Translations under genes and position numbers: made by a program
The notes under the pieces: model-generated
The model's input: the letters and a program-made list of their open reading frames with translations, nothing else
The model's database searches: none
What the model was told of the DNA's origin: nothing
NCBI GenBank assembly: GCA_027306595.1
Contig: DAHUZI010000126.1
Coordinates: 1-39,450 of the forward strand
Source: Candidatus Dormiibacterota bacterium
GTDB lineage: Bacteria > Chloroflexota > Dormibacteria > Aeolococcales > Bog-877
DNA: 39,450 nucleotides
Reading direction: 5' to 3'
Part shown: piece by piece, positions 8,990 through 17,944 of the stretch
Numbering within the stretch: position 1 is the first letter of the stretch
Layout of the letters: each line of letters begins with the position of its first letter

Positions 8990-10266
8990 TGGCGCCTCTG
9001 GCCGAGGCGTCGGGATCCGCCTTGTGGCACCCGTTCGCCGATATGGCGACGCTCGGTGGCGGGGCCGTGCGCATCGTGCGGGGGTCGGGCTCGACCGTCT
9101 ACGACGACCGTGGACGGCCGTACCTCGATGCCACCGCGGGGCTTTGGTATTGCAACGTCGGCCATGGCCGCCACGAGCTGGCCGAGGCAGCAGCCCAGCA
9201 GATGCGAACGCTTGCCGGGTTCCACACGTTCGAGGCCTACAGCAACCCGCCCGCCGACGAACTGAGCCTGCGGCTCGCTGATCTCGCCCCGGTGGTCGGC
9301 GGCCGGGTCTTCCTCACCGCGGGCGGTGGCTCGGACGCGGTCGACACGGCGGCCAAGCTGGCGAGAGCCTACTGGGCGGCGGTTGGTCGGCCCGACAAGC
9401 GCTACATCCTGTCCCGCGCCTCCGCGTACCACGGCATGAACGCCTACGGCACCTCGCTGGGCGGCATCCCCGCCAACCTGGAGGCGTACGGCTCGCTCAT
9501 CGGTGAGGTGGACCGGGTGGCCTGGGACGATCCCGAGGCCCTTGCCACCACCATCGACCGACTGGGACCGGAGCGAGTGGCGGCCTTCTTCTGCGAGCCG
9601 GTCCTCGGCGCCGGCGGAGTTCTCCTCCCGCCGCCGGGGTACCTCCAACGGGTCCAGGCCATCTGCCGGTCCAGCTCGGTCCTGTTCGTCGCCGACGAGG
9701 TGATCACGGGGTTCGCCCGGCTGGGTGCTTGGTTCGGGAGCACGCGGACGGGGTTGGAGCCAGACCTCCTCGTCTGCGCCAAGGGTCTCACCTCCGGCTA
9801 CCTGCCGCTCGGCGCGGTGATCGCGTCCCAAGCCGTGGCCAGCCCATTCTGGGAGGGCGCCGGCGGTCTGGTCTTCCGCCATGGCTACACGTACTCCGGC
9901 CATCCCACCAGCTGCGCGGTGGCGCTGGCCAACCTTGCGATCCTCGAGCGGGAGGACCTGGCCGGGCGGGCTCGGATGCTCGAGCCCGTGCTCACCGCGG
10001 CGCTGGCACCCCTCGCCGAGCTCGAGGTGGTCGCAACCGTGCGCAGCGGGCTCGGCCTCCTCGCGGGGATCGAGATCGAGGCCGATCGACTGCGGGAGGA
10101 TCCGGGGCTCCTGGGCCGCCTGGTCCTGGCGGCGCGGGCCCGCGGGGTGGTGACGCGGGGGCTGGCGGGGCGGGCCCTTCAGGTCTCGCCCCCCCTGGTG
10201 ATCACCGAGGAGGAGATCGGTCGGATGGCCGACCTCCTGCACCAGGTCCTGGCCGAGGCCGGCTGA
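8989..10266 (+). CDS. Class III (omega-type) pyridoxal-phosphate aminotransferase
   Basis: YLDATAGLWYCNVGHGRHELAEAAAQQM..., VFLTAGGGSDAVDTAAKLARAYW, SRASAYHGMNAYGTSLGG, LFVADEVITGFARLGAWFGS, LLVCAKGLTSGYLPLGAVIAS (PLP lysine), YTYSGHPTSCAVALANL. Start ATG 8989. Confidence 0.95.
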   Translation: MAPLAEASGSALWHPFADMATLGGGAVRIVRGSGSTVYDDRGRPYLDATAGLWYCNVGHGRHELAEAAAQQMRTLAGFHTFEAYSNPPADELSLRLADLAPVVGGRVFLTAGGGSDAVDTAAKLARAYWAAVGRPDKRYILSRASAYHGMNAYGTSLGGIPANLEAYGSLIGEVDRVAWDDPEALATTIDRLGPERVAAFFCEPVLGAGGVLLPPPGYLQRVQAICRSSSVLFVADEVITGFARLGAWFGSTRTGLEPDLLVCAKGLTSGYLPLGAVIASQAVASPFWEGAGGLVFRHGYTYSGHPTSCAVALANLAILEREDLAGRARMLEPVLTAALAPLAELEVVATVRSGLGLLAGIEIEADRLREDPGLLGRLVLAARARGVVTRGLAGRALQVSPPLVITEEEIGRMADLLHQVLAEAG

Positions 10267-10272
10267 GACGGG

Positions 10273-11229
10273 ATGCCCCCGCCTGCCTGCAGCGCCGGGA
10301 CGGCGACCGTGAGCCGCTGTGTGACGATCGCCGCGCTCCAGCGACCGCCGGTCGAGCCCGGACCGGACCGGTGGAGCCGGGTGGCGGCGGACGTCCGGCG
10401 CGTCTGCGCCCAGTTCCCGGCTACCCGGCTGGTTGTGCTGCCGGAGTACCACGCCCACCTCTTGGCTCCACCGGCCATCGCCTATCGGGAGCACATGGAA
10501 GCGGTCGCCGAGCCCATTCCGGGGCCGGGCTCGCAGGGGATGGCCCAGCTCGCCCGCGATCTCGGGATCTGGCTGGTGCCCGGCAGCTTCTACGAGCGGG
10601 GCCCACGGGGCGCGATCTTCAACACCACCATCGCCATCGACCCCGACGGCTCGATCGCGGCGGTGTACCGCAAGCTGTTCCCGTGGCGGCCGTTCGAGAG
10701 CACCGATCCCGGCACCGAGTTCACCGTCTTCGATGTCCCCTCGGTCGGCCGGGTGGGCCTGTCGATCTGCTACGATGGGTGGTTCCCGGAAGTCGCCCGC
10801 CATCTCGCCTGGCTGGGGGCGGAGGTGATCATCCAGCCCACCTGCACCACCACCGCCGATCGGGAGCAGGAAATCATCCTCGCGCGCGCCACCGCCATCG
10901 TGAATCAGCTGTTCGTGGTCAGTGTGAACACCGCCTCCCCGCCCGGCTGCGGGCGGAGCCTCATCGTCGATCCCGAAGGGGGGGTGCGAGTGCAGGCCGG
11001 GGAGGGCTCACTGGTGCTCACCGATGTGCTTGATCTCGGCAGCGTGCCCCGGATCCGGTCGCACGGCACCCTTGGGATCGACCGGGTCTGGCAGCACTTC
11101 CGGGCCGGGGACCCCTGCCTCGAGCTCCCCCTGTACGAGGGTCGCCTGCGTCCCGAGCGGTGGACCCCGCGCGCGTTCGGGACGGACGCCGCGCGTGCGG
11201 CGCCGGATGGTCCGCCGGAGGCGCGCTGA
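10273..11229 (+). CDS. Carbon-nitrogen hydrolase (nitrilase superfamily)
   Basis: Candidate catalytic Glu-Lys-Cys: LVVLPEYHAHL, AVYRKLFPWRPFE, GLSICYDGWFPEVARHLAWLGAEVIIQPT; 318 aa. Confidence 0.93.
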   Translation: MPPPACSAGTATVSRCVTIAALQRPPVEPGPDRWSRVAADVRRVCAQFPATRLVVLPEYHAHLLAPPAIAYREHMEAVAEPIPGPGSQGMAQLARDLGIWLVPGSFYERGPRGAIFNTTIAIDPDGSIAAVYRKLFPWRPFESTDPGTEFTVFDVPSVGRVGLSICYDGWFPEVARHLAWLGAEVIIQPTCTTTADREQEIILARATAIVNQLFVVSVNTASPPGCGRSLIVDPEGGVRVQAGEGSLVLTDVLDLGSVPRIRSHGTLGIDRVWQHFRAGDPCLELPLYEGRLRPERWTPRAFGTDAARAAPDGPPEAR

Positions 11230-13702
11230 GGGCTGACCCACCCGGCTCTGGCGCCTCCCCCAGCACCGCCTCCACATGGACGGTGCGACCGGGCTCGGCG
11301 CAGGCGGCGAGGTTGCCGGCGACGGGGCACCCGTCCACGAGCAGGGCATCCACCCGGGGTCCGGCGCCGCGGCGACGGCCCACCCGGATGTGGTAGGTGG
11401 CGCCTCGAAACCGCCGAACCGCGGAGAAGCCGGGCCAATCCGGCGGCAGACAGGGATCGATCCGAAGTCCATCGTGCTCGGGGCGGATGCCCAGGACCCA
11501 CTGGGTCAGGGCGACCAGGTTCCAGGCCGCGCTGCCGGTGAGCCACGAGTTCTTGGCCTCCCCATGCACGGGCGCGTCGCGCCCGGCGATCATCTGCGCA
11601 TACACGTACGGCTCGCAGCGGTGTCGATCCGCCAGCGCCTCGCGGGCGGACGGGTTGATCCGCAGGTAGTAGGCGAAGGCCCGGGCGCCATTGCCGACCA
11701 TCGTCTCAGCGATGACGATCCACGGGTTGGTGTGGCAAAAGACCCCGCCGTTCTCCTTCACCCCCGGCGGATAGGAGGTGATCTCCCCCAGCCGGGGGTC
11801 GTAGGCGGTGAAGGACGGTTGCACCAGCATGAGACCATCGGGGCTGGCGAGCCGCTCAGCCACCGCGTCCAGGGCGCGCACGGCTCGCCCGTCGTCGAGA
11901 CCGATCCCGCCCATGACGCACATCCCCTGGGGCTCGATGAAGCATTGGCCCTGGCGGCTGGCCGCCGACCCGACCGGCGCGCCCGCGTAGTCGTATGCTC
12001 GAAGGAACCACTCGCCGTCCCACCCGTGGAGGCGGATCGCCACCGCCATGCGCTGGCGCTGGGCGACCACGGCGGCGGCATCGTCGCTGCGCCCGATCCG
12101 CTCCGCCATGTTCGCCAGCTCCGCCGCAGCCAGGCAGAAGAGCCCGGCGATGAAGACCGACTCGGCGGATCCGCCCGGCCGGTTCGGTGCCGCCTGAAAG
12201 GACTCCCCGGGGCTCGTGGAGAAGCAGTTGAGATTGAGGCAGTCGTTCCAGTCGGCGCGGCCGATCCGAGGCAGGCCGTGGGGACCGAGCTGCTCCTGCG
12301 TGAAGCCAAGCGACCGAAGGAGGTGGTCGAAGAGGGGGGCCTCGGTCCCAACCGCGCGCTCGTAGGGGATGGGCTCGTCGAGGATCGCGAGGTCGCCGGT
12401 CTCCTTGCAGTAGGCGGCCGCCGCGACCACGAGCCAGAGGGGGTCGTCGTGGAAGCCCGATCCGATGGCCTCGCTCGCCTGACCGGTGAGCGGCTGCACC
12501 TGATGGGGCGTGGCCCCCGAGGGCAGCTGGGTCGCCGCCAGCTCGAGCAGCCGAGCCCTAGCTCGCGCCGGCTCCATGTGGACGATCCCGAGCAGGTCCT
12601 GGCTGGCATCGCGGAAGCCCATCCCCCGTGCGATTCCGGTCTCGAACATCGAGGCCGAGCGAGCCACGTCGAAGGCGACGCGGCACTGGTAGGGGTTCCA
12701 GCTGTTCACCATCCGGTCCGTGTCGGGGCTCGGCGTCGCGACCTGGAGGCGCTCGAGGCGTTCACGCCAGGTGGCTTGAATCGCCTTGAGCGCCGCCGCC
12801 GCCGCCCCCGGCGCCAGGTGGCGGGCGATGTCCGCCCGCGCGTCGCCCTTGGCGAGCACGCTGGACCCGGGCGGGTCGAACTTGCGGTCCACCGGGTTCT
12901 CCGCGTAGCCGAGGGCGAACCCCACCTCGGCGATCTCGCCGGCCGCGATTCGAAGACGGATCCGGTGGGATCCGATCGGAGCCCAGCCGTAGGCGATCGA
13001 GCCCTCGGAGCGGCCCTGCTCCACTGTGAGGGGATGGTCCCAGCCACGATACGGGCCCAGGAAGGCGCTCCGGTCGGTATCGAAGCCGGCGAGGTCGGAT
13101 GAGCAGGCGAAGTAGGCGAAGTGGTTGCGCCTCTCCCGGTACTCGGTGACGTGGTAGATGACGCTGCCGACCACCTCGACCTCGCCGATCGAGAGGTTGC
13201 GCTGGAGATTGGTGGCATCGTCGAGCGCGTCCCAGAGGCAAAACTCGACCGCGCTGACGAGGTCAAGCTCCACCGCCGAGCGGCGGTGATTGGTGACCCG
13301 CGTACGCCATACCTCGCAGGTGGAGCCGGGCGGGACCAGGTAGAGGGTCTCGCAGGCGATGCCCTGATGCCGGGAGCCGATCACGGTGTACCCGAGCCCG
13401 TGCCGGCAGTGGTACCGATCGAGATCGGCACGGACCGGCTGCCAGCTGGGCGACCAGATCGAGCCGCAGTCGGCGTCCCGCAGGTAGAGGTAGCGGCCGC
13501 CCGCGTCGGTGGGCACGCCGTTGTAGCGGTACCGGGTCAGCCGTCGCAGCCGCGCGTCCCGGTAGAACGCGTAGCCCCCGGCGGTGTTGGAGATCAACCC
13601 ACAGAGCCCCTCCCCGCCCAGGTAGTTGATCCAGGGCAAAGGCGTGTCGGGGCGGGTGATGACGTACTCCCGGGCCCGGTCGTCGAAGTGGCCGTATCGC
13701 AT
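11018..13702 (-). CDS. Glycoside hydrolase family 94-like cellobiose/cellodextrin phosphorylase
   Basis: 894 aa: MRYGHFDDRAREYVITRPDTPLPWINYLGGEGLCGLISNTAGGYAFYRDARLRRLTRYRYN..., GRADWNDCLNLN, GVKENGGVFCHTNPWIVIAETMVG, GEAKNSWLTGSAAWNLVALTQWVLGIRPEHDGLRIDPCLPPDWPGF. These are GH94 signature blocks. Confidence 0.95.
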   Translation of the reverse strand: MRYGHFDDRAREYVITRPDTPLPWINYLGGEGLCGLISNTAGGYAFYRDARLRRLTRYRYNGVPTDAGGRYLYLRDADCGSIWSPSWQPVRADLDRYHCRHGLGYTVIGSRHQGIACETLYLVPPGSTCEVWRTRVTNHRRSAVELDLVSAVEFCLWDALDDATNLQRNLSIGEVEVVGSVIYHVTEYRERRNHFAYFACSSDLAGFDTDRSAFLGPYRGWDHPLTVEQGRSEGSIAYGWAPIGSHRIRLRIAAGEIAEVGFALGYAENPVDRKFDPPGSSVLAKGDARADIARHLAPGAAAAALKAIQATWRERLERLQVATPSPDTDRMVNSWNPYQCRVAFDVARSASMFETGIARGMGFRDASQDLLGIVHMEPARARARLLELAATQLPSGATPHQVQPLTGQASEAIGSGFHDDPLWLVVAAAAYCKETGDLAILDEPIPYERAVGTEAPLFDHLLRSLGFTQEQLGPHGLPRIGRADWNDCLNLNCFSTSPGESFQAAPNRPGGSAESVFIAGLFCLAAAELANMAERIGRSDDAAAVVAQRQRMAVAIRLHGWDGEWFLRAYDYAGAPVGSAASRQGQCFIEPQGMCVMGGIGLDDGRAVRALDAVAERLASPDGLMLVQPSFTAYDPRLGEITSYPPGVKENGGVFCHTNPWIVIAETMVGNGARAFAYYLRINPSAREALADRHRCEPYVYAQMIAGRDAPVHGEAKNSWLTGSAAWNLVALTQWVLGIRPEHDGLRIDPCLPPDWPGFSAVRRFRGATYHIRVGRRRGAGPRVDALLVDGCPVAGNLAACAEPGRTVHVEAVLGEAPEPGGSALSAPPADHPAPHARRPSRTRAGSTARDAGDPRTGGARGRGPRPGSAARPGRSQGCRATGSGARCRDQAHR

Positions 13703-13721
13703 CGAGCCGACCCGCCGAGCC

Positions 13722-15077
13722 TCAGCCGGCCCCGGAGGCGGCGCCGCGGCTGCGCGCGATCACGTCGCGGTACCAGTAGTAGCTCGCCTTGGGAACCCGC
13801 TCCAGGGTCGGGTAGTCGACGAAGACGATCCCAAAGCGCCGGGCATAGCCGTGAGCCCACTCGAAGTTGTCCAAGAGCGCCCAGACGAAGTAGCCGTCGA
13901 CCGGCACCCCCGCGCGGATGGCCGCCGCCACCGAACCGAGGTGCGCCTCGAGGTAGTCCCGCCGCTCGGGATCCTGCACTCGGCCGTCGTGGATGCGGAC
14001 GTCCTCGTAGGCCGCCCCGTTCTCGGTGACGATCAGGCTCGGCGGGCGGTAGTCCGTGCGCAGTCGGCACAGCAGATCCTCAAGGCCCGACGGGAACACC
14101 TCCCAGCCCATCTCGGTGTGCTTGGCGGCGGGCTGCGGGACGTGGACCGGGTCGCCTCCCCCGGGATCGGCTCGAACGACGTGCCGGTGGTACATGTTGA
14201 CGCCGAGGAAGTCGATTGGCCGGCTGATGGTCAGGAGGTCATCGCCGACAACCGGCGGAGGCGTCGAGCGCCAATGGGCAAGGATGTCGGCGGGATAGAC
14301 CCCGCGCCAGAGCGGATCGAGGAACCAGCGATTGACGAGCCCGTCGAGCCGGCGGGCGGCGGCGCGGTCGGCGGCACCGTCCGACGCCGGGTAGACGGGG
14401 GTGAGGTCGAGGCTGATGCCGACTCTGGCCCTGGGCGATCGGGCTCGAATCACCTGCGCCGCCCGGCCATGGGCGAGCAGGAGGTGGTGGGCAGCCGCCA
14501 TTGCGTCTGCCAGGCTGGTGCGCCCCGGCGCGTGGAGGCCCTGCTGGTAGCCGGTGAAGGCGGCCACCCGCGGCTCGTTGCAGGTCGTCCAGCTCGTCAC
14601 CCGGTCGCCAAGGCGGTCAAGCACCGCCTCGACGTAGGCCGTGAAGGCGTCGACGGTGGCGCGAGCCGGCCATCCGCCCGCGTCCTCCAGGGGCTGGGGG
14701 AGGTCCCAGTGATAGAGGACGGGGTAGGGCTCGATGCCAGCGGCCAGCAGCGCATCCACCAGCCGATCGTAGAAGTCCAGCCCCGCCCGGTTCACCCGAC
14801 CCGTCCCGCTCGGCACCACCCGCGGCCATGCGATCGAGAACCGGAAGGCGCCCAGCCCCAACTCCTTCATCAGCCCAATGTCCCCGGGGTAGCGGTGGTA
14901 GAAGTCACAGGCGACCGTCCCCGTCTCACCGTTTCGGGTCCGGCCGGGTTCGGCCGCGAATCGGTCCCAGATGCTCACCCCTCGGCCGTCCGCGTCCACC
15001 GCCCCCTCCATCTGGTACGCGGACCCGCCGGCGCCGAAGATGAACCCCGAAGGGAGCTCGAGGCGGGCGGGGCTCAC
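13722..15077 (-). CDS. GH1 beta-glucosidase
   Basis: LPSGFIFGAGGSAYQMEGAVDADGRGVSIWDRFA..., TTCNEPRVAAFTGY (acid/base NEP), PSLIVTENGAAY (nucleophile TENG), DGYFVWALLDNFEWAHGYARRFGIVFVDY. Confidence 0.97.
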   Translation of the reverse strand: MSPARLELPSGFIFGAGGSAYQMEGAVDADGRGVSIWDRFAAEPGRTRNGETGTVACDFYHRYPGDIGLMKELGLGAFRFSIAWPRVVPSGTGRVNRAGLDFYDRLVDALLAAGIEPYPVLYHWDLPQPLEDAGGWPARATVDAFTAYVEAVLDRLGDRVTSWTTCNEPRVAAFTGYQQGLHAPGRTSLADAMAAAHHLLLAHGRAAQVIRARSPRARVGISLDLTPVYPASDGAADRAAARRLDGLVNRWFLDPLWRGVYPADILAHWRSTPPPVVGDDLLTISRPIDFLGVNMYHRHVVRADPGGGDPVHVPQPAAKHTEMGWEVFPSGLEDLLCRLRTDYRPPSLIVTENGAAYEDVRIHDGRVQDPERRDYLEAHLGSVAAAIRAGVPVDGYFVWALLDNFEWAHGYARRFGIVFVDYPTLERVPKASYYWYRDVIARSRGAASGAG

Positions 15078-16006
15078 CGCCGCACCCCGCCATCGGCGCC
15101 GCTCTGGACGCCGGTGGCCACGAAGTGGTCGGCCTCCACCTCGATCAGCCCTCCCACCGGCCAGTTCGCATCGGCGCGGGCCGGGGCCGGCGCCGCGGCG
15201 GCGGGAGCGTCGTCAAGCGCCTGGGCTCCCCAGCGCCGGCGCAGGTGGGGAACCGCCGCGAGCAGGCTTTGGGTGTAGGGGTGCACCGGGTTGCGGTAGA
15301 TCCGATCGGTCAGGCCGATCTCCACCACCTGCCCCCGGCGGAGGATCACCGTGCGCTGGCTGATGTAGTGGCCGAGGGAGAGGTCATGGGTGATGAACAG
15401 CACGCCGACCCCCTTGGCCCGAAGGTCACCGAGCAGGTTCAGCACATCGATGCGGGTGGAGGCGTCGAGCATGCTGATCACCTCGTCCGCCACCAGGATC
15501 CGAAGGTCGAGCACGAGGGTACGCGCAATCAGTACCCGCTGCAGCTGCCCGCCGCTGAGCTGGTGGGGAAATTTACCAAGGACGTCGGCGGGGTTGAGCG
15601 CCACCGATTCGAGGGCCGCGCCGACTCGCCGCCGCCAGGTGGCCGCGCCGGTGCTGGCGAAGAACTCCCGGTGCAGGGTGCTGAAGAGCCGGTCGACCTT
15701 GAAGATCGGGTTGCACGAGCTGAACGGATCCTGGAAGACGCCCTGCACCCGCCGGTAGTACTCCTTCAGGTGGCGGCCCCGCAGGTCGGCGATGTCCTCG
15801 CCGTCGAACCGAAGCGTCCCGGCGCTGGCGTCGATCAGCCGCAGGATCATCCGCCCGATCGTGCTCTTGCCGCTCCCGCTCTCGCCGATCAGGGCGACGA
15901 CCTCCCCGGGGGCCACCTGGAGATCAACGCCCCCCACCGCTTGGACCAGGCCGCCGCCGAAGGTCCCCGTCTTGAAGACTTTCGAAACCCCGCTCAGCTC
16001 GAGCAT
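15074..16006 (-). CDS. Oligopeptide-type ABC transporter ATP-binding protein (DppF/OppF-like)
   Basis: Walker A GESGSGKSTIG, signature LSGGQLQRVLIARTL, Walker B ILVADEVISMLD, C-terminal NPVHPYTQSLLAAVPHL. 4-bp overlap with GH1 start. Confidence 0.95.
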   Translation of the reverse strand: MLELSGVSKVFKTGTFGGGLVQAVGGVDLQVAPGEVVALIGESGSGKSTIGRMILRLIDASAGTLRFDGEDIADLRGRHLKEYYRRVQGVFQDPFSSCNPIFKVDRLFSTLHREFFASTGAATWRRRVGAALESVALNPADVLGKFPHQLSGGQLQRVLIARTLVLDLRILVADEVISMLDASTRIDVLNLLGDLRAKGVGVLFITHDLSLGHYISQRTVILRRGQVVEIGLTDRIYRNPVHPYTQSLLAAVPHLRRRWGAQALDDAPAAAAPAPARADANWPVGGLIEVEADHFVATGVQSGADGGVRR

Positions 16007-16010
16007 GGAA

Positions 16011-16961
16011 TCAGCCTGCGCGCCAGCAGGCGACGAGATGCCCGGGTGCCACCTCGATCACCGGCGGCACCTCTGCACACCGCTCGTACGCAACCGGGCA
16101 CCGCTCCCGGAAGCGGCACCCTCGGGGCGGGCCGAGCAAAGAGGGCGGTCGTCCCTGGATTCCGGCCAGCCGACTCTCGTCGAACCGGACACCCGTCTCG
16201 GGCAGCGACGCGATCAGCATCTTGGTGTACGGATGGCGAGGGGCGGCCACGATCGTATTAGCCGACGCCCGCTCTGCCATCATCCCCGCGTACATGATCA
16301 TGATCGTGTCCGCGATCTGGTAGAGGATGGAGAGATCGTGGGTGATCACGATCATGCTCTTGACGAAGCCCCGCGTGCGGAACTCCACCAGCATCTCGGC
16401 CACCGCCTTCTGGGTCGAGACGTCCAGAGCGGACGTGATCTCGTCGGCGATCAGCAGCGAGGGATTGAGCAGCGTCGACAGGACCATCACGGTCCGCTGC
16501 TTCATCCCTCCGGAGAGCTCGATCGGGTAGCGGTCCAGGATGTCGGAAGAGAGCTGGACCAGCTCCAGCCGCCTCACCATCTCCGGGAGCACGGCCCTGG
16601 GGTCGACGTGCCGGGACCGGAGCAGTTCGGTCGTGAGCTTGCCGATCTTGCGTGTGGGATTGAGGGCACTCATCGCATACTGGGGGATGAGCGACACGGA
16701 CCGGAACCGATAGGGCACCATCTTGTCGGGCACGCCGATGGGCAGCTCCTCACCGTCCAGCTCGACCGTTCCCGCCACGTACCTCATCCGACCGGTGAGG
16801 GCGATCAGACTGTTGCCGAGCGTCGACTTCCCGCAGCCAGACTCCCCCGCCAACCCCATGATCTCGCCGTCGGCGATACCGAAGCTGACCCCGTCCACCG
16901 CCTGAACATCCCCGCTCAGGGTGCGGTAGTGGACGTGGAGGTCGTCGACCAGAAGGCTCAC
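16011..16961 (-). CDS. Oligopeptide-type ABC transporter ATP-binding protein (DppD/OppD-like)
   Basis: Walker A GESGCGKSTLG, signature LSGGMKQRTVMVLSTL, Walker B LLIADEITSALDV, C-terminal PRHPYTKMLIASLP...GCRFRERCPVAYERC. Confidence 0.95.
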   Translation of the reverse strand: MSLLVDDLHVHYRTLSGDVQAVDGVSFGIADGEIMGLAGESGCGKSTLGNSLIALTGRMRYVAGTVELDGEELPIGVPDKMVPYRFRSVSLIPQYAMSALNPTRKIGKLTTELLRSRHVDPRAVLPEMVRRLELVQLSSDILDRYPIELSGGMKQRTVMVLSTLLNPSLLIADEITSALDVSTQKAVAEMLVEFRTRGFVKSMIVITHDLSILYQIADTIMIMYAGMMAERASANTIVAAPRHPYTKMLIASLPETGVRFDESRLAGIQGRPPSLLGPPRGCRFRERCPVAYERCAEVPPVIEVAPGHLVACWRAG

Positions 16962-16965
16962 GGCG

Positions 16966-17928
16966 TCACATCGCCCGCAGCCGAGGGTTGAACACCTCGT
17001 CCAATCCCACGTTCATGACGTAGAGCCCTCCCACCACCCCCATGATCGCCACCCCCGGGGGGATGAACCACCACCACATCCCGAACTGGAGGGCGCTCCA
17101 CAGAACCGCCCTGTTCATCATCAGCCCCAGCGACCCGCCGGTGGTCGGGCCCAACCCGATGAAGTCGAGCGTGGCGGCGATCAGGATCGCGCCCCCGAAC
17201 AGCAGGATGAAGGTCATGAAGAGATACGAGGCCATGTTGGGGGCGATCTCGGTGAAGATGATCCGCCAGCTGCTGAGCCCGCTGAGCCGGGCGATGCCGA
17301 TGAACTCGCGGCCCCCGAGCGAGAAAGTCTGGGCGCGAATCGCCCGTGCCGCCCAGGGCCACGACGTCAGGCCAATGAACACCGCCTCCACCACCACCCC
17401 GCGCACCGTGAGGTACGCGGCGATGATGAGGAGAACCGCAAAGGTCGGAATCACCAGGAAGACGTTGGTGATCATATTGAGGATTTCGTCGATCCATCCA
17501 CCTCGATAGCCGCTCACGAACCCGACCACCATCCCCGCAGAAGCGGCGATGCCACCGCCGAGCAGTCCAACCACGAAGGTGTTCTGCAATCCATAGACGA
17601 ACTGCGAGAAGACGTCCTCGCCGAACGAGGTGGTGCCCAACCAGTGGGCTGCCGAAGGCGCCATCCGGACGTCCGGGCCGATGGTGTTGGGCGAGTAGCG
17701 GGCGAGGAACGGGCCCACCACGGCAATGACGACGAAAGCGAGGACGACCGAGAGGCCGATCACAAGCTTGCGGTTACGGACGGCGAAGTAGAGTACCTCC
17801 CGCCGGGTACTCATCGCCGGTCGCCGTGCCAACGCGGGCATCGGTCCCGCAGCTGCCGGGACCGGGCTTTCATCTGCGCTGGAGGCCGACACTCTGTCGG
17901 CAGGCGGGGTGACGCTGCTCACAAGCAC
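16966..17928 (-). CDS. Oligopeptide-type ABC transporter permease (DppC/OppC-like)
   Basis: 320 aa with TM segments and inner-membrane-component motif: WAARAIRAQTFSLGGREFIGIARLSGLSSWRIIFTEIAPNMASY; LGTTSFGEDVFSQFVYG. Confidence 0.93.
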   Translation of the reverse strand: MLVSSVTPPADRVSASSADESPVPAAAGPMPALARRPAMSTRREVLYFAVRNRKLVIGLSVVLAFVVIAVVGPFLARYSPNTIGPDVRMAPSAAHWLGTTSFGEDVFSQFVYGLQNTFVVGLLGGGIAASAGMVVGFVSGYRGGWIDEILNMITNVFLVIPTFAVLLIIAAYLTVRGVVVEAVFIGLTSWPWAARAIRAQTFSLGGREFIGIARLSGLSSWRIIFTEIAPNMASYLFMTFILLFGGAILIAATLDFIGLGPTTGGSLGLMMNRAVLWSALQFGMWWWFIPPGVAIMGVVGGLYVMNVGLDEVFNPRLRAM

Positions 17929-17944
17929 CGCCCCCCGGCGCCGG

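Noticed and set aside
8965-10803. 612-aa minus-strand ORF opposite aminotransferase/nitrilase
   Set aside because: Spurious antisense frame in GC-rich coding DNA.
11276-13102. 608-aa plus-strand ORF opposite GH94
   Set aside because: Antisense shadow; GH94 motifs are unambiguous on the minus strand.
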